A DNA stretch of 64,000 nucleotides from Ferrimonas sediminum (GCF_900100175.1 NZ_FNEM01000009.1:1-64000), one strand, 5' to 3'; counted from the stretch's first letter, positions 18,155 through 28,300 are shown. The notes: a model not told the origin generated them from the sequence alone. Translations and numbers: made by a program.

Positions 18155-18433
18155 ATCAAGTGGCTCTTGCTAAGCCGCTCCCCTGAATCGCGGCCTCCTT
18201 TAGCGGGGCCGCCGCTGTCTTGTCATAACACACTTTATGTGGTCTTAACGGTAATGCCCCCGGTGAGTGTGCATCGTTTTGGCGAGGGTGTATTGTAGCA
18301 TTGTCGCTGGTACTTCGGTTTTTGACCTGAGGCCGGACGGGTGTCACATCTTGCTTTGCCACTGTCAAATCTGCCAGTGTTCCCACCTACCAACTCCCTA
18401 TTCTGACCTTGCCGTATTTACAGCAAGGATAAG

Positions 18434-20284
18434 ATGATGATTAAGAATAAATTAATGATAGTGAGTTTGGCCTGCGGCCTGGCATTGACCGGTTGTGGCA
18501 GTGATGATGGCGGTACTGTACCTGTGCCGCCGGAAGTCACGCCACCCGACATTATAAAGCCGGAGTACGTGTTCGGTGGCCCCGGTGAGGATGAACAAAA
18601 ACTCAACAAGGTGATTCAGATTGCCATTGTGAAAGGCTTTTCGCCGCTGGATGCCAAGATGAGTAAGGCTGAGGTCCAGAAACGGGCCGCCAGTATCGAC
18701 GTCGAAGGGGTAGTGCATTCAAAAATGGTCGAGGATGCCGCCAAGAGAGGGCTGAAGGTAGACTATCTGTTGCCCCCGACGGCCATCAATATGGCGGGGG
18801 TCAAGATTGATACGCTGCGCCCGGAGCTGTTTGCCGAGGGGCGGGGGTCGGTGCTGGACCTGCTGATGTGGGTATCTGAGAAATACGACCTGGACATTCA
18901 GATAGAGAAGGATGACGCCCTCAACACCCACTTTGTGACGTCCATTGAAGGGATTGAAGGCCTGCCGGAAGCGGTGGACCAGCAGCACCTGGGGGAAACT
19001 CAGGGTCAGGGCTGGAAGTACCTGGTGGGCCCCAGTGTCTGGGAAGCCAAAAAAGAGGGCAGTTACGAAGCCGATCATAATTACTACAAGGAGGAGGAGA
19101 TCTACTTTCGCATGGATCACCATCCGCTGAAGAATGAGATGAGCATCGTGTTGGTTCCGGCTCAGCCAGGTGAGATGGAGATTCGTAAGCGCAAGTACCG
19201 TAAGGAGATGGAGCGGTTGGCAGCCAACGGTGGCAAGGTGATCGTGCCGGAGATCGTGATCGACTTTAAGCCAGCCAAGTACTCGGCTACCGGTGAGATC
19301 CTGGTTCCGAATCAGCGGGCGGTGTTCAAGAACATTGAAGTAACGGCCCACAACCTGCGTACCGATCTGTACCAGCCCGGTGTGATTACCGAACTCGATG
19401 CCTGGCTGTCACTGGTGGAGCAGCGTCCCGATCTGAAGATCGATTGGAGCTATTGGCCACGGCTGAGCACCAATTCCAACGTTCAGGGTTATGTGGCCAC
19501 CGCCATCAGCTTCAATGGCCGGGACGATCTGGGCAACATCGTTAACGAAACCTACACCAATAACGGTTCCTGTGGTTTCGTGCATCACACCGGTGAGTGG
19601 GAGAACTACATGGACTCCGGCGCTCAGAACGGCCTATACCAGTGGGTGATGTGTTCAGCCCGCACCGATATGGGCGGTGATGAGTATCGCAACGCTTGTT
19701 ATGGCAAAGTTCCTGGCGTACTGGGGTATCGTGCCCACCACTATGGTGCCGGTGAGGAGTTTGAAAACCACAACCCCAAGGGACGGGGTTACATGAAGTT
19801 CGGTTTGCCCTTCGGTGGTAACGATCCGCACCTGACCGGGGATGCGATGATCATCTATGGCCCCGAGTACATCAACTATATTGGTGCTGCTTTCGGTAAC
19901 GGTTATGGTAACCAGCAGTCTACCTCTGGCTGCGATGCCGAAGCGCCTGAGATCGACCCCAACCGCATCAAGGATATCAGCAAGGCCCGGGCACCTCTGA
20001 CCGAGTCGCACTTCGGTTGGAAGCTGCCTGATTGCAGCACCTGTCACAATGCCGCCAACAGCCACGTGGTTGAGGAGATGGCCCCCTGGGAGTGCGCCGA
20101 GTGCCACGGCAACAACGGTGCGCCGGCCAGCCACGGTGAGCTGCTGACCTGTGGGTTCTGTCACGCCAAGACCTTGGAGAAACATGGCGACGCCTATTCC
20201 ACCAAGGACGATTACTACAGTGAACAGACCCGATTCAAAGAGCCGGAAAGCTGTCTGACATGTCACATAGACAAGGGAGAGTAG
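18434..20284 (+). CDS. Tetrahaem c-type cytochrome lipoprotein with unrecognised N-terminal region
   Basis: This 616-residue protein is exported (lipobox LALTGC, Cys21, followed by Gly, which favours outer-membrane sorting). Four haem-binding motifs, CSTCH, CAECH, CGFCH and CLTCH, are packed into the last 85 or so residues. The preceding 500 residues match no cytochrome family I know. Two stretches, about 135-230 and 305-430, look alike: a helix such as VLDLLMWVSEK or ELDAWLSLVEQ, then FVTSIEGIEG or YVATAISFNG, then a GW/QW strand. This resembles DUF4430/transcobalamin-like folds, but only by eye. Four extra Cys (about residues 380-510) could form disulphides. A terminator follows, then a LuxR-type regulator. 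It is probably an outer-membrane or cell-surface electron carrier with a binding domain. The partner is unknown. Confidence 0.75.
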   Translation: MMIKNKLMIVSLACGLALTGCGSDDGGTVPVPPEVTPPDIIKPEYVFGGPGEDEQKLNKVIQIAIVKGFSPLDAKMSKAEVQKRAASIDVEGVVHSKMVEDAAKRGLKVDYLLPPTAINMAGVKIDTLRPELFAEGRGSVLDLLMWVSEKYDLDIQIEKDDALNTHFVTSIEGIEGLPEAVDQQHLGETQGQGWKYLVGPSVWEAKKEGSYEADHNYYKEEEIYFRMDHHPLKNEMSIVLVPAQPGEMEIRKRKYRKEMERLAANGGKVIVPEIVIDFKPAKYSATGEILVPNQRAVFKNIEVTAHNLRTDLYQPGVITELDAWLSLVEQRPDLKIDWSYWPRLSTNSNVQGYVATAISFNGRDDLGNIVNETYTNNGSCGFVHHTGEWENYMDSGAQNGLYQWVMCSARTDMGGDEYRNACYGKVPGVLGYRAHHYGAGEEFENHNPKGRGYMKFGLPFGGNDPHLTGDAMIIYGPEYINYIGAAFGNGYGNQQSTSGCDAEAPEIDPNRIKDISKARAPLTESHFGWKLPDCSTCHNAANSHVVEEMAPWECAECHGNNGAPASHGELLTCGFCHAKTLEKHGDAYSTKDDYYSEQTRFKEPESCLTCHIDKGE

Positions 20285-20309
20285 ACTGAGTAAAAACGAT
20301 TGAGAAAGA

Positions 20310-20329
20310 GGGGCCGGCAGGCCCCTTTT
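20310..20329 (+). terminator. Terminator after the tetrahaem lipoprotein gene
   Basis: GGGGCC and GGCCCC form a 6-bp GC stem around GGCA and are followed by TTTT. The structure ends only 15 bases before the regulator start, so the regulator is expressed by read-through or from a promoter inside the cytochrome gene. Confidence 0.75.
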
Positions 20330-20344
20330 ACTGGGGAGAAGATA

Positions 20345-21130
20345 ATGCCTGCACAAAAAATAAACCTGGCCAGTCGCCGGGTGATTGATGACTTTATCCA
20401 GCGGCTGGCGGCATTTGAGCTGAGTCGCTTTTACTACACCATAGTGCCTGACAATGAGAGTACCATTGCCGATACCCTAGGATGTTGTAGCACTTTTAAT
20501 GCCAGTCGGGCGTTTAACCTGAAGCGGATGCGTTTTGCGGTGGCATCCGATGATGCCATTTTGCTGTACCGTGATGAGTTTCTGCGCCGCTTTTCCCGCA
20601 GTGATCAGGGCTTTCAGCTTTCAGGACCATCAATCCGAAATCGCAGTAACCCTTACCTGTGGCCCGACGATGCCGAATCTGCCCGAAGAAAAAGCACCCA
20701 TTTGCAGCTCAAGCAGTTGAAGCAGCGATTTGGTATCGGTGCTCAGCTGACCTTTTATCATCCGGTGGCAGAGCGTCCCGGCTGGCTGGGTATCTTCAAT
20801 CTGTTTTCTGAGACACAGCGTCAGCAATTGCCGCTGGGCCAGGGGGTGGGGCTGGCGGAGTGTCGTGGCTTACTGTCGGAGTATGCCGATACCTTCAACG
20901 CGTTGGCGTTTCGCAGTATTAACCCGCTGGCTAACTTTGGTGTGCTGTCGCCGACCTGCATCCAGATACTGTCCCTGGTGGCTAAGGGGTACTCCAGCGA
21001 AGAGATCGGCGAGCAGCTGTACATGAGTGAGCGAGGCGTTAACTACCATCTGGATCGGGCCCGGCAGATCATGATGGCCAGAAATCGCGCCAATCTGGTC
21101 AGCAAAGCCTATCTGCATGGCGTGTTGTGA
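20345..21130 (+). CDS. LuxR-family transcriptional regulator
   Basis: The 261-residue protein ends in a LuxR-type helix-turn-helix: LSLVAKGYSSEEIGEQLYMSERGVNY is the scanning pattern, followed by HLDRARQIMMARNRANLV. The N-terminal 180 residues are a single soluble domain that may be autoinducer-domain-like, but there is no receiver Asp context, so it is not an ordinary response regulator. The ATG has a strong site (GGGGAGAAG). Its position directly behind the tetrahaem lipoprotein suggests it controls that gene or responds to the same signal. Confidence 0.8.
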   Translation: MPAQKINLASRRVIDDFIQRLAAFELSRFYYTIVPDNESTIADTLGCCSTFNASRAFNLKRMRFAVASDDAILLYRDEFLRRFSRSDQGFQLSGPSIRNRSNPYLWPDDAESARRKSTHLQLKQLKQRFGIGAQLTFYHPVAERPGWLGIFNLFSETQRQQLPLGQGVGLAECRGLLSEYADTFNALAFRSINPLANFGVLSPTCIQILSLVAKGYSSEEIGEQLYMSERGVNYHLDRARQIMMARNRANLVSKAYLHGVL

Positions 21131-21147
21131 CCTTGAGACAGACAACG

Positions 21148-21167
21148 CAGGCACCCGAAGGTGCCTG
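21148..21167. terminator. Hairpin between convergent LuxR-type and lon-like genes
   Basis: CAGGCACC and GGTGCCTG pair around the stable tetraloop CGAA. There is no clear T-run on either strand, so it may be a weak bidirectional terminator. Confidence 0.45.
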
Positions 21168-21231
21168 TTGGTGTGTGGTGCGGTAGAAAGCTGAATGCAT
21201 TGATCGTCAGAGACGACAACCCTAATGCGAC

Positions 21232-23625
21232 TCAGTCAAACGCCAGCTTGGCCACCTGGTCAAAATGGCTGACAAAGTGCACCTTGAGCCCCTCTTTGAC
21301 GTGATCCGGTAACTCCTGATAGTCACCGCTGCACTCTTCCGGCAACAGCACCTCTTTGATCCCCTGACGTTTGGCGGCAATCAGTTTCTCCCGAATGCCT
21401 CCTACGGCCAGCACATAGCCATTGAGGGTGATCTCGCCGGTCATGGCCAGGTGCTTTTTCGGTGCCTTGCCCAGGGCCAGCGACAGCAGGGCTGTGGACA
21501 TGGTGATGCCGGCACTGGGGCCGTCTTTGGGGGTGGCGCCCTCTGGCACGTGCAGGTGTACGAAGCGTTTGTCGAAGTAGTTCTCTTCCACGTCATACTG
21601 GCTCAGGTGACTGCTGATAAAGCTGAAGGCGATCTCGGCGGACTCCTTCATCACATCGCCCAGTTGACCGGTCAGTTTTAGGCCCCGGCTTTGCTGGTGG
21701 ATGCTGTTGGCTTCTACCGGCAGAGTGGCGCCGCCCACTGAGGTCCAGGCCAGGCCGGTGACAATGCCGGTCCCACACAGGGTCTGCTCCGCCTTGAATT
21801 TGGCGGGCCCCAACAGCTCAGGAATTGCCTTCAAGCCCAGTGACAGTTTCTGCTGTGGGTCTTGCAGCAGTTTCACCACCGATTTTCGAACCAGTTTTGC
21901 CAGCGCCTTATCCAGGCTGCGAACCCCCGCTTCGCGGCAGTAGTCGACCACCACCTTCTTCAGGGCGGCATCGGTAATTTTCAGTTGGCTGCGTTTGACG
22001 CCAGCGCGCTTAAGCTGCCTCGGCCACAGGTGGTGTTTACCAATGGCCAGTTTCTCCTCGGCCAGGTAACCGGACAGGTGGATAACGTCCATTCTATCCA
22101 GCAGCGGTGCGGGAATGCTGTCCAGGGTATTGGCGGTGCAGACGAACAGGACCTTGGACAGGTCCAGGCGCAGATCCAGGTAGTGATCGAGGAAGTTGAC
22201 GTTCTGCTCAGGATCCAGGGTTTCCAGCAGTGCCGAGGCGGGGTCGCCCTGATAGCTGCTGCCCATCTTGTCGATTTCATCCAGCATGATCACCGGATTC
22301 ATCACTTCCGCTTCCTTCAGTGCCTGAACCAGTTTGCCTGGCATGGCACCGATGTAGGTGCGACGATGGCCTTTGATCTCAGCTTCGTCGCGCATGCCGC
22401 CGACACTGAAACGGTAGAAGGGGCGATCCAGACATTCGGCGATGGAGCGACCGATGGAGGTCTTGCCGACGCCAGGAGGACCTACGAGCAGAATAATGGA
22501 GCCGCTGATTTCACCCTTAAAGGCACCCAGCGCCAGAAACTCCAGAATCCGGTCTTTGACGTCATCCAGGCCGTCGTGGTGTTTGTCGAGAATGGTGCGC
22601 GCCTGACTCAACTCCAGCTTGTCGGTGCTGTGTATTCCCCAGGGCATCTGGGTGATCCAGTCCAGGTAGTTGCGACTGACGGCGTATTCCGGTGAGCCGG
22701 ACTCCAGCACCGAGAACTTCTGCATCTCCTCTTTGAATTTCTTCTCTGCCGCTTCCGGCAGAGTTTTGCCCTGCATGCGGGCGTTAAACTCCTCCAGGTC
22801 GGCAGTTTTATCGTCTTTGGCGACGCCCAGCTCTTTCTGGATGACTCTCAGCTGTTCCCGCAGGAAGAACTCGCGCTCGTGTTTGCTGATCTTGCGATTC
22901 ACCTCTTCGGCAATTTCGCTGTGCAGGCGGGCGGCATCCAGCTCCTTTTTCAGCAGTGCCAGGGTTTTTTCCATCCGTGGCAGCAGCGCCACTTGATCCA
23001 CCACCTCCTGCAGCAATGGCCCGGGGGCGGTGGTGATGGCGGCGCCGAAATCGGTAAGAGGGGAGGGCTCATTGGGGCCGAAGCGGTTGAGGTAATCTTT
23101 CAGCTCCTCCGACAGCAATGGATTGATGGGCAGCAACTCCTTGATGGCGTTGATCAACGCCATGGCGTAGGCCTTGATCTCTTTGCCTTCGCTGTCCTGC
23201 TCTGTCTCCGGATAGCTGACATTGGCCAGGTAAGGGTGGCTGGTACTTTCCCAGCTGTCGATGTGCACCCGTTCAATGCCTTCGGCGATGAACTGAATGT
23301 CGCCATCATCCCCCTCTTTGACCTGATGAACCCGCACCACACAACCGGTCTGAGGCAGGGTCTGGGGGTTGAATCTCCCCTCCTGATGATCAAAGTCCTC
23401 GCTGTAGAACAGCGCCAGCATCTTGTGATCGGTTTCACCCACCGCTTTGAGGGTCTCGATCCAGTCGCCACTTTTGATCAGTACCGGCATGACCTGGGCA
23501 GGGAAGAATGGCCGGTTCTGTACCGGCATCACATGCAGTTGGTCCGGTCGCTGCTCTCCGGCAACCACGATGTCGGTAGGTTGGGGTTCGTCGTTGTCGA
23601 TGACGTCAATATCCTCTTGGTGCAT
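21232..23625 (-). CDS. Lon-type ATP-dependent protease (paralogue)
   Basis: The 797-residue protein has the Lon order: N-terminal substrate domain, AAA+ module with Walker A (GPPGVGKTS, about 380-388) and Walker B (VIMLDEIDKMG), and the serine/lysine protease domain (DGPSAG, Ser about 703, and GGIREKLIAAKRQG). It would degrade misfolded or regulatory proteins in the cytoplasm. The N-terminal domain differs markedly from E. coli Lon, starting with an acidic tail and VMPVQNRPFFPAQ, and the usual clpX and hupB neighbours are missing. I therefore take it as a second Lon rather than the housekeeping copy. The ATG at 23625 gives the normal length; the frame stays open upstream without similarity. 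Confidence 0.9.
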   Translation of the reverse strand: MHQEDIDVIDNDEPQPTDIVVAGEQRPDQLHVMPVQNRPFFPAQVMPVLIKSGDWIETLKAVGETDHKMLALFYSEDFDHQEGRFNPQTLPQTGCVVRVHQVKEGDDGDIQFIAEGIERVHIDSWESTSHPYLANVSYPETEQDSEGKEIKAYAMALINAIKELLPINPLLSEELKDYLNRFGPNEPSPLTDFGAAITTAPGPLLQEVVDQVALLPRMEKTLALLKKELDAARLHSEIAEEVNRKISKHEREFFLREQLRVIQKELGVAKDDKTADLEEFNARMQGKTLPEAAEKKFKEEMQKFSVLESGSPEYAVSRNYLDWITQMPWGIHSTDKLELSQARTILDKHHDGLDDVKDRILEFLALGAFKGEISGSIILLVGPPGVGKTSIGRSIAECLDRPFYRFSVGGMRDEAEIKGHRRTYIGAMPGKLVQALKEAEVMNPVIMLDEIDKMGSSYQGDPASALLETLDPEQNVNFLDHYLDLRLDLSKVLFVCTANTLDSIPAPLLDRMDVIHLSGYLAEEKLAIGKHHLWPRQLKRAGVKRSQLKITDAALKKVVVDYCREAGVRSLDKALAKLVRKSVVKLLQDPQQKLSLGLKAIPELLGPAKFKAEQTLCGTGIVTGLAWTSVGGATLPVEANSIHQQSRGLKLTGQLGDVMKESAEIAFSFISSHLSQYDVEENYFDKRFVHLHVPEGATPKDGPSAGITMSTALLSLALGKAPKKHLAMTGEITLNGYVLAVGGIREKLIAAKRQGIKEVLLPEECSGDYQELPDHVKEGLKVHFVSHFDQVAKLAFD

Positions 23626-23711
23626 AGCCTGTTTCCAACTGCGTATTCGTATCCATCTTAGATGGGGATGGATTTTGGATTTGCAACCGTGGCGTGTGGT
23701 TTTTCCTGCGA

Positions 23712-24617
23712 CTAACACTCGGTAGCTTCGTTAAAGCCCTCAAACAGTTGCTGACGAATCCAGCGGTGGCCATGGTCGTGCTGGCGTCGTTGATGCCACA
23801 GTGCCCGAATGGTCAGCGGTGCCAGAGGCACCGGGCTGGGCCGGCTGCTGAGGCCGTACTGACGTTCGCCAATGGTGGCCAGCGATCGGGGTAAGAAGGC
23901 GATAAGCGATGAGTCCACCAACAGCGGCAGTTGGGTTTGCAGGTTGTGGGTGATCATGGCTACCCGTCGCCGGGCCTGGCCACCGCTGGCCTGGGATACC
24001 GGATCGTTGTGCTCAGCCAGAAGCCCGACAGTGATGTGGGGATAGGCCAGCAAGGACTCCAGCTGCCACTGCTCCAGGGCCGGGTGATTGGCGGCCAGCA
24101 CGCAGTCGATGGGCTCTTGGACCAGACGTTGCTGCATGAACCGTTCTCGAGCATCCAGGCCGGCGCCGATAATGAGATCGGCCTGATCCTGATCCAGCTT
24201 GTCATTGGCTTCAGGCCCCAGGGTATCGAGCTCAAACTGGATCTCCGGGGCCTGCCTTTGGATTCGATTCAACTGCGGCGCCAGATAGGCCTGAACGATG
24301 AAGTCATGGCTGAGTATGCGGTACCGACAGCGGATGTTGCCCGGGTCAAACCGGGGTGTGTCAAATAACCGGGTCAGATCCGCCATCAGCGGCTCCAGTT
24401 GCCTGCCAAGTTGCTGCGCTCTGGGAGTCGGGGACAGGCCTTTGCTGGTGCGAACAAACAGGGGATCTTCAAAAGCATCGCGCAGGCGGGCCAGGGTGTG
24501 GCTCATGGCGGACTGGGTAACATGCATCCGTTTTGCGGCTCGGCCAACGTGGCACTCCAGCAGCAAGGCTTGCAGTGATTTGAGCAGGTTGAGGTCTATA
24601 TTATTAATGTCATTCAT
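23712..24617 (-). CDS. LysR-family transcriptional regulator
   Basis: The 301-residue protein has the LysR helix-turn-helix at the start (DLNLLKSLQALLLECHVGRA, then MHVTQSAMSHTLARLRD and DPLFVRTSKGLSPTPRA) and a periplasmic-binding-like effector domain. The leading NNIDLNLL puts it near the LeuO/NodD-like branch. It is transcribed away from a DoxX-family gene, and LysR proteins usually control their divergent neighbour, so that gene is the likely target. The effector is unknown. Confidence 0.9.
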   Translation of the reverse strand: MNDINNIDLNLLKSLQALLLECHVGRAAKRMHVTQSAMSHTLARLRDAFEDPLFVRTSKGLSPTPRAQQLGRQLEPLMADLTRLFDTPRFDPGNIRCRYRILSHDFIVQAYLAPQLNRIQRQAPEIQFELDTLGPEANDKLDQDQADLIIGAGLDARERFMQQRLVQEPIDCVLAANHPALEQWQLESLLAYPHITVGLLAEHNDPVSQASGGQARRRVAMITHNLQTQLPLLVDSSLIAFLPRSLATIGERQYGLSSRPSPVPLAPLTIRALWHQRRQHDHGHRWIRQQLFEGFNEATEC

Positions 24618-24744
24618 GTCATGTATGTGTCGCGTTGATTGTTAATAATAATGCAGCTTGGGTAGGCTGGTTTCAATCATTGAAGCTGGAGGACAACAAC
24701 ATGCGCGATCATGATGGGGTGACCATGACTGTGGAGAAAGGCCT

Positions 24745-25080
24745 GTGACTATTTTGACAATGGGGATCTCCGTCCTGCTGGGGCTGTTCTTCGTATTGGC
24801 GGGGTCCGTCAAACTAACGGGGTGGCAAAAGCAGGTGTTTGAGATTCAGTTGGGCTATTTTCGCTCATACGGCCTCAATCGAAGCGCCATGGCGGTGGTA
24901 GGGGGGCTGGAACTCTGTGGCGCGGCACTGTTGGGGCTGTATCCTGCCGCAGGCGCCTTGTTGCTGGCGGTGGTGAGTGCCGGTGCCCTGAGCTTCCATT
25001 TGCGATTCGACACTCTGAAAGAGGGCGCCGGTGCCCTGATTACCCTGATGCTGTCATTGGCTCTGTTGTTGCTGGTGTAA
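24745..25080 (+). CDS. DoxX-family small membrane protein
   Basis: The 111-residue protein has four hydrophobic helices. It opens with LLGLFFVLAGSVKLTGWQKQVFE, the DoxX-type first-helix pattern with a small polar motif (GSVKL). Family members are associated with quinone or thiol redox reactions at the membrane, but this one has no diagnostic catalytic residue I can point to. The start is GTG with GGAGAAAGG before it. It lies divergent from the LysR gene. Confidence 0.8.
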   Translation: MTILTMGISVLLGLFFVLAGSVKLTGWQKQVFEIQLGYFRSYGLNRSAMAVVGGLELCGAALLGLYPAAGALLLAVVSAGALSFHLRFDTLKEGAGALITLMLSLALLLLV

Positions 25081-25182
25081 TCCGGCCAAGTTGACGCGCG
25101 TGTCAGGGCAGGCAGTTTTTGGCGATCATTTTTGCTGTTTCAGTGACTCTGGCTTGAGATTGGTCTTACCTCTTGCAGCGTT

Positions 25183-25198
25183 TTTGACTGAGATCACG
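25183..25198. promoter_or_regulatory. Candidate CRP/FNR-type site upstream of formate dehydrogenase
   Basis: TTTGA-CTGAGA-TCACG fits the CRP pattern TGTGA-N6-TCACA with two mismatches. The same bases read as TTGAC-TGAG-ATCAC fit the FNR pattern TTGAT-N4-ATCAA with two mismatches. It is about 145 bases before the coding start. Anaerobic control of a formate enzyme by either protein would be expected in this lineage. Confidence 0.45.
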
Positions 25199-25221
25199 TA
25201 AAGGCTCAGCTTATCTTCAAC

Positions 25222-25335
25222 TCAACCCGACGGGTTGGTAGCCTAATTGGTTAGGAATGGAATTCAGCTTTTTCATTCCCGGACAGATACCTCTGAAGAA
25301 GTAGACCGGGGCAGCTGACGCCGGCTTAAGAAGAG
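25222..25335 (+). promoter_or_regulatory. Structured 5' leader of the formate dehydrogenase gene
   Basis: Several local stems are packed into the bases just before the coding region: CAACCC/GGGTTG (25223-25228, 25232-25237), CCTAA/TTAGG (25242-25246, 25251-25255), GGAATG/CATTCC (25254-25259, 25274-25279) and a CCGG/CCGG pair near 25306-25324. The second and third stems share two bases and so exclude each other. This suggests an RNA element able to switch fold. It does not match any riboswitch consensus I can recall, including Moco, TPP and glycine. Confidence 0.4.
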
Positions 25336-25340
25336 CAAAA

Positions 25341-28300
25341 ATGATAAAGATCTCCATTAACAATCAACTGGTTGAAGTTGAGGAATCCCTCTACCTGCTG
25401 GACGCGTGTCGACAGGCTGGGTTCGAGGTTCCCTCGCTGTGTGGTGGCCCTGACGGCCAGGGGCAGGAAGCGTGCGGCCTGTGCGCCGTCGAGGTTGATG
25501 GGGAGGTGACCCTCAGTTGCCGCCATCCGGTAAAAGCCGGCATTGAGGTACAGACTCAGTCCGAGACTCTGACCCAGACCCGCCAGGCGGCGTTGAAACG
25601 CATTCTGTCTAATCATACTGCCGATTGTGAGGCCCCGTGTAAGACCGCCTGTCCGGCAGACGTCGACATTCAGGGGTATCTGTACGACATCGCTCAGGGC
25701 GACCATACCAAGGCGGTACAGACCATTAAAGACACCCTGCCGATGCCGCTGTCCATCGGCCGGGTGTGCCCGGCCTTCTGTGAGTCGGCGTGTCGGCGCA
25801 CCTTGGTGGATGAGCCACTGGCGATTCGTCAACTGAAGCGGCATGCGGCCGACCTGGATCTCGATGACCAGGCCCACCTGGCGGACATTGCGCCCGCCAA
25901 AGGCAAAAAAATTGCCATTATTGGCGGCGGCCCTGCCGGCCTGTCTGCCGGTTATTTTCTGACTCACAACGGCTATCAAGCCACAGTATTTGAAGCCATG
26001 CCGCAAGCGGGTGGCTGGTTGCGCTATGGCATTCCGGAATACCGGTTGCCGAAAGCGACCCTGGATAAAGAGATTGAGTTGATGTGTCGTGCCGGCATGA
26101 GCATCGAGCTGAATCAAAGCCTGGGGCGCGATTTCACCCTGGAACAGTTGAGCCAGGAATACGACGCGGTCTGTCTGGCCATTGGCGCCCAGAAAGCGGT
26201 GGCCATGGACTACACCGGCTCGGATCAGAAAGGCTGCATGCTGGGGGTGGATTACCTGAAGGACTTCACCCTGGGCAAAGACGTGTCAGTGGGCAAGAAA
26301 GTGGCCGTGATTGGTGGCGGCAATACCGCCATCGACTGTGCCCGGACCGCTTTGCGTCAGGGGGCGGAAGTCACCATCATCTACCGCCGAACCAAGGCCG
26401 ATATGCCGGCGGAGGATTACGAGATTCATGAAGCCGAAGTGGAAGGGGTTAACTTCCAGTTCTTGTCTCTGCCGGTAGAGAACCTGGCCGACGATCAGGG
26501 CCGGGTGTGCAAGGTCAAGGTGGAAACCCTGAAGTTGGGTGAACCCGATGCCTCCGGTCGTCGTCGTCCCGAGTCGACAGGCGAGTTCCAGTGGATGGAG
26601 TTTGATACCGTTATTGCGGCGGTGTCGCAAAAGCCGGACGCCGAACTGCTGGCCTCCGATGCCGCTAAGCTGGGAGGGGAAGCGCTGCCGCTGACCCGCT
26701 GGACCACCGCGGATGCGGATCCGTCGACCATGCACGCCGGCATCGGCAACCTGTTTGCCATCGGCGATTTCCGCCTGGGGCCGGCGACGGCGGTTGAGGC
26801 GATTGGCGATGGCAAAAAAGCCGCCATTGCCATCGACCGCTTTTTGCAAAGTGGCCTGGTCCAGGCTCCTAAAGCACAGTTCAACTCCCAGAAAGCCAAA
26901 TCTCTGAAAGAGGTTGAGGCGCGTTTCCTGGATCACTGGCCCAAACAGTCGCGTCTGGCGATGCCGGAACTGACCAGTGCTCAGCGTCAGGGCAGTTTTG
27001 AGGAAGTGGAGCTCGGATTTGATGCCGAGGCCGCCATTGCCGAAGCCGCCCGTTGCCTGGAGTGCGGCTGTCAGGTCAATACCCAGTGCGGGCTGAGAGA
27101 TTACGCCACCGAATACCGCATCAGCGATGCCGACCTGGACTACAGCAAGGCCCAGCAGAAGCGCATCGACAGCAGCGCGCCGTTCATTAACCTGGATCCC
27201 AACCGCTGCATCAGCTGTGGTCAGTGTGTGGTGGCCTGTAATGAGCGCGGTGTCCATGGGGTGCTGGGCTTTAAAGACGATCAGCCCAGCCAGCGAGTGT
27301 GTTTTGACGGTGGCGAGTTGATGGCTAACTCAAACTGTTCCCAGTGTGGTGCCTGCATCCAGGCGTGCCCGGTGGGCGCCCTGACCGATGCCCGGGATCG
27401 CAGCCAGGGGCGCCAGCAAACCCTGAAAACTGTCGATACCATCTGCACCTACTGTGGCGTGGGTTGTGGCATTCGTCTGCACGTGGACGAGGGCAGCAAC
27501 AGCATCATCAAGGTCACCGGGGTCGAAGAGTCGCCGGTCAACGAAGGGATGCTGTGTGTCAAAGGCCGCTTCGGTTTTGACTTCATTCAGTCCAAAGAGC
27601 GATTGACCCAGCCGCTGATCCGTAAGGACGGTGAGCTGGTGCCTACGACCTGGGCTAACGCCATCGGTTATGTGGCCGCAAAAATCGAAGAGATTACTGC
27701 TGCCAAAGGTGGTAACGCCATGGCCGGTTTTGCTTCCGCCAAGGCCACCAACGAAGACAACTTCCTGTTCCAGAAGCTGTTCAGAAGTGTGATTGGCACC
27801 AATAACATTGACCACTGTGCCCGCTTGTGTCACTCCACCACGGTATCGGGCCTGCGCGCGGCCGTGGGCAGTGGTGCCATGACCAATGACATTCCGTCCA
27901 TTAAAGAGTCGGATTTGATCTTTGTTATCGGCTCGGATACCACCGCCGCGCATCCGGTGATCGCCTCTCACATCAAGCAAGCGGTTCGCCACCATGGCGC
28001 CCGCCTGATTGTGGCGGATCCTAAGCGCATCGGTCTGTCTGATCACGCCCAGCTGTACGCCTGTCACCGACCCGGAACCGATGTGATGTTGCTGAACGGC
28101 ATCGCTCGAGAGATTCTGGTCAATGGCTGGCAGGATGACGACTACGTGGCTCGCCGCACCGAAGGCTTCGAGGCGTTCAGGACCGAAGTGATGAAACCGG
28201 ATTATGCTCCTGAGCAGGTTGAGCTGGTCAGCGGCGTTCCTGCGGCGCAGGTGCGTGAGATTGCCAGGTTGATGGGCACCGCGACCAAGACCGCCGTGTA

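Noticed and set aside
25222-25335. Assignment of the formate dehydrogenase leader to the Moco riboswitch class
   Set aside because: The function would fit, but I could not match the conserved Moco-RNA core bases. It is reported only as an unassigned structured leader.
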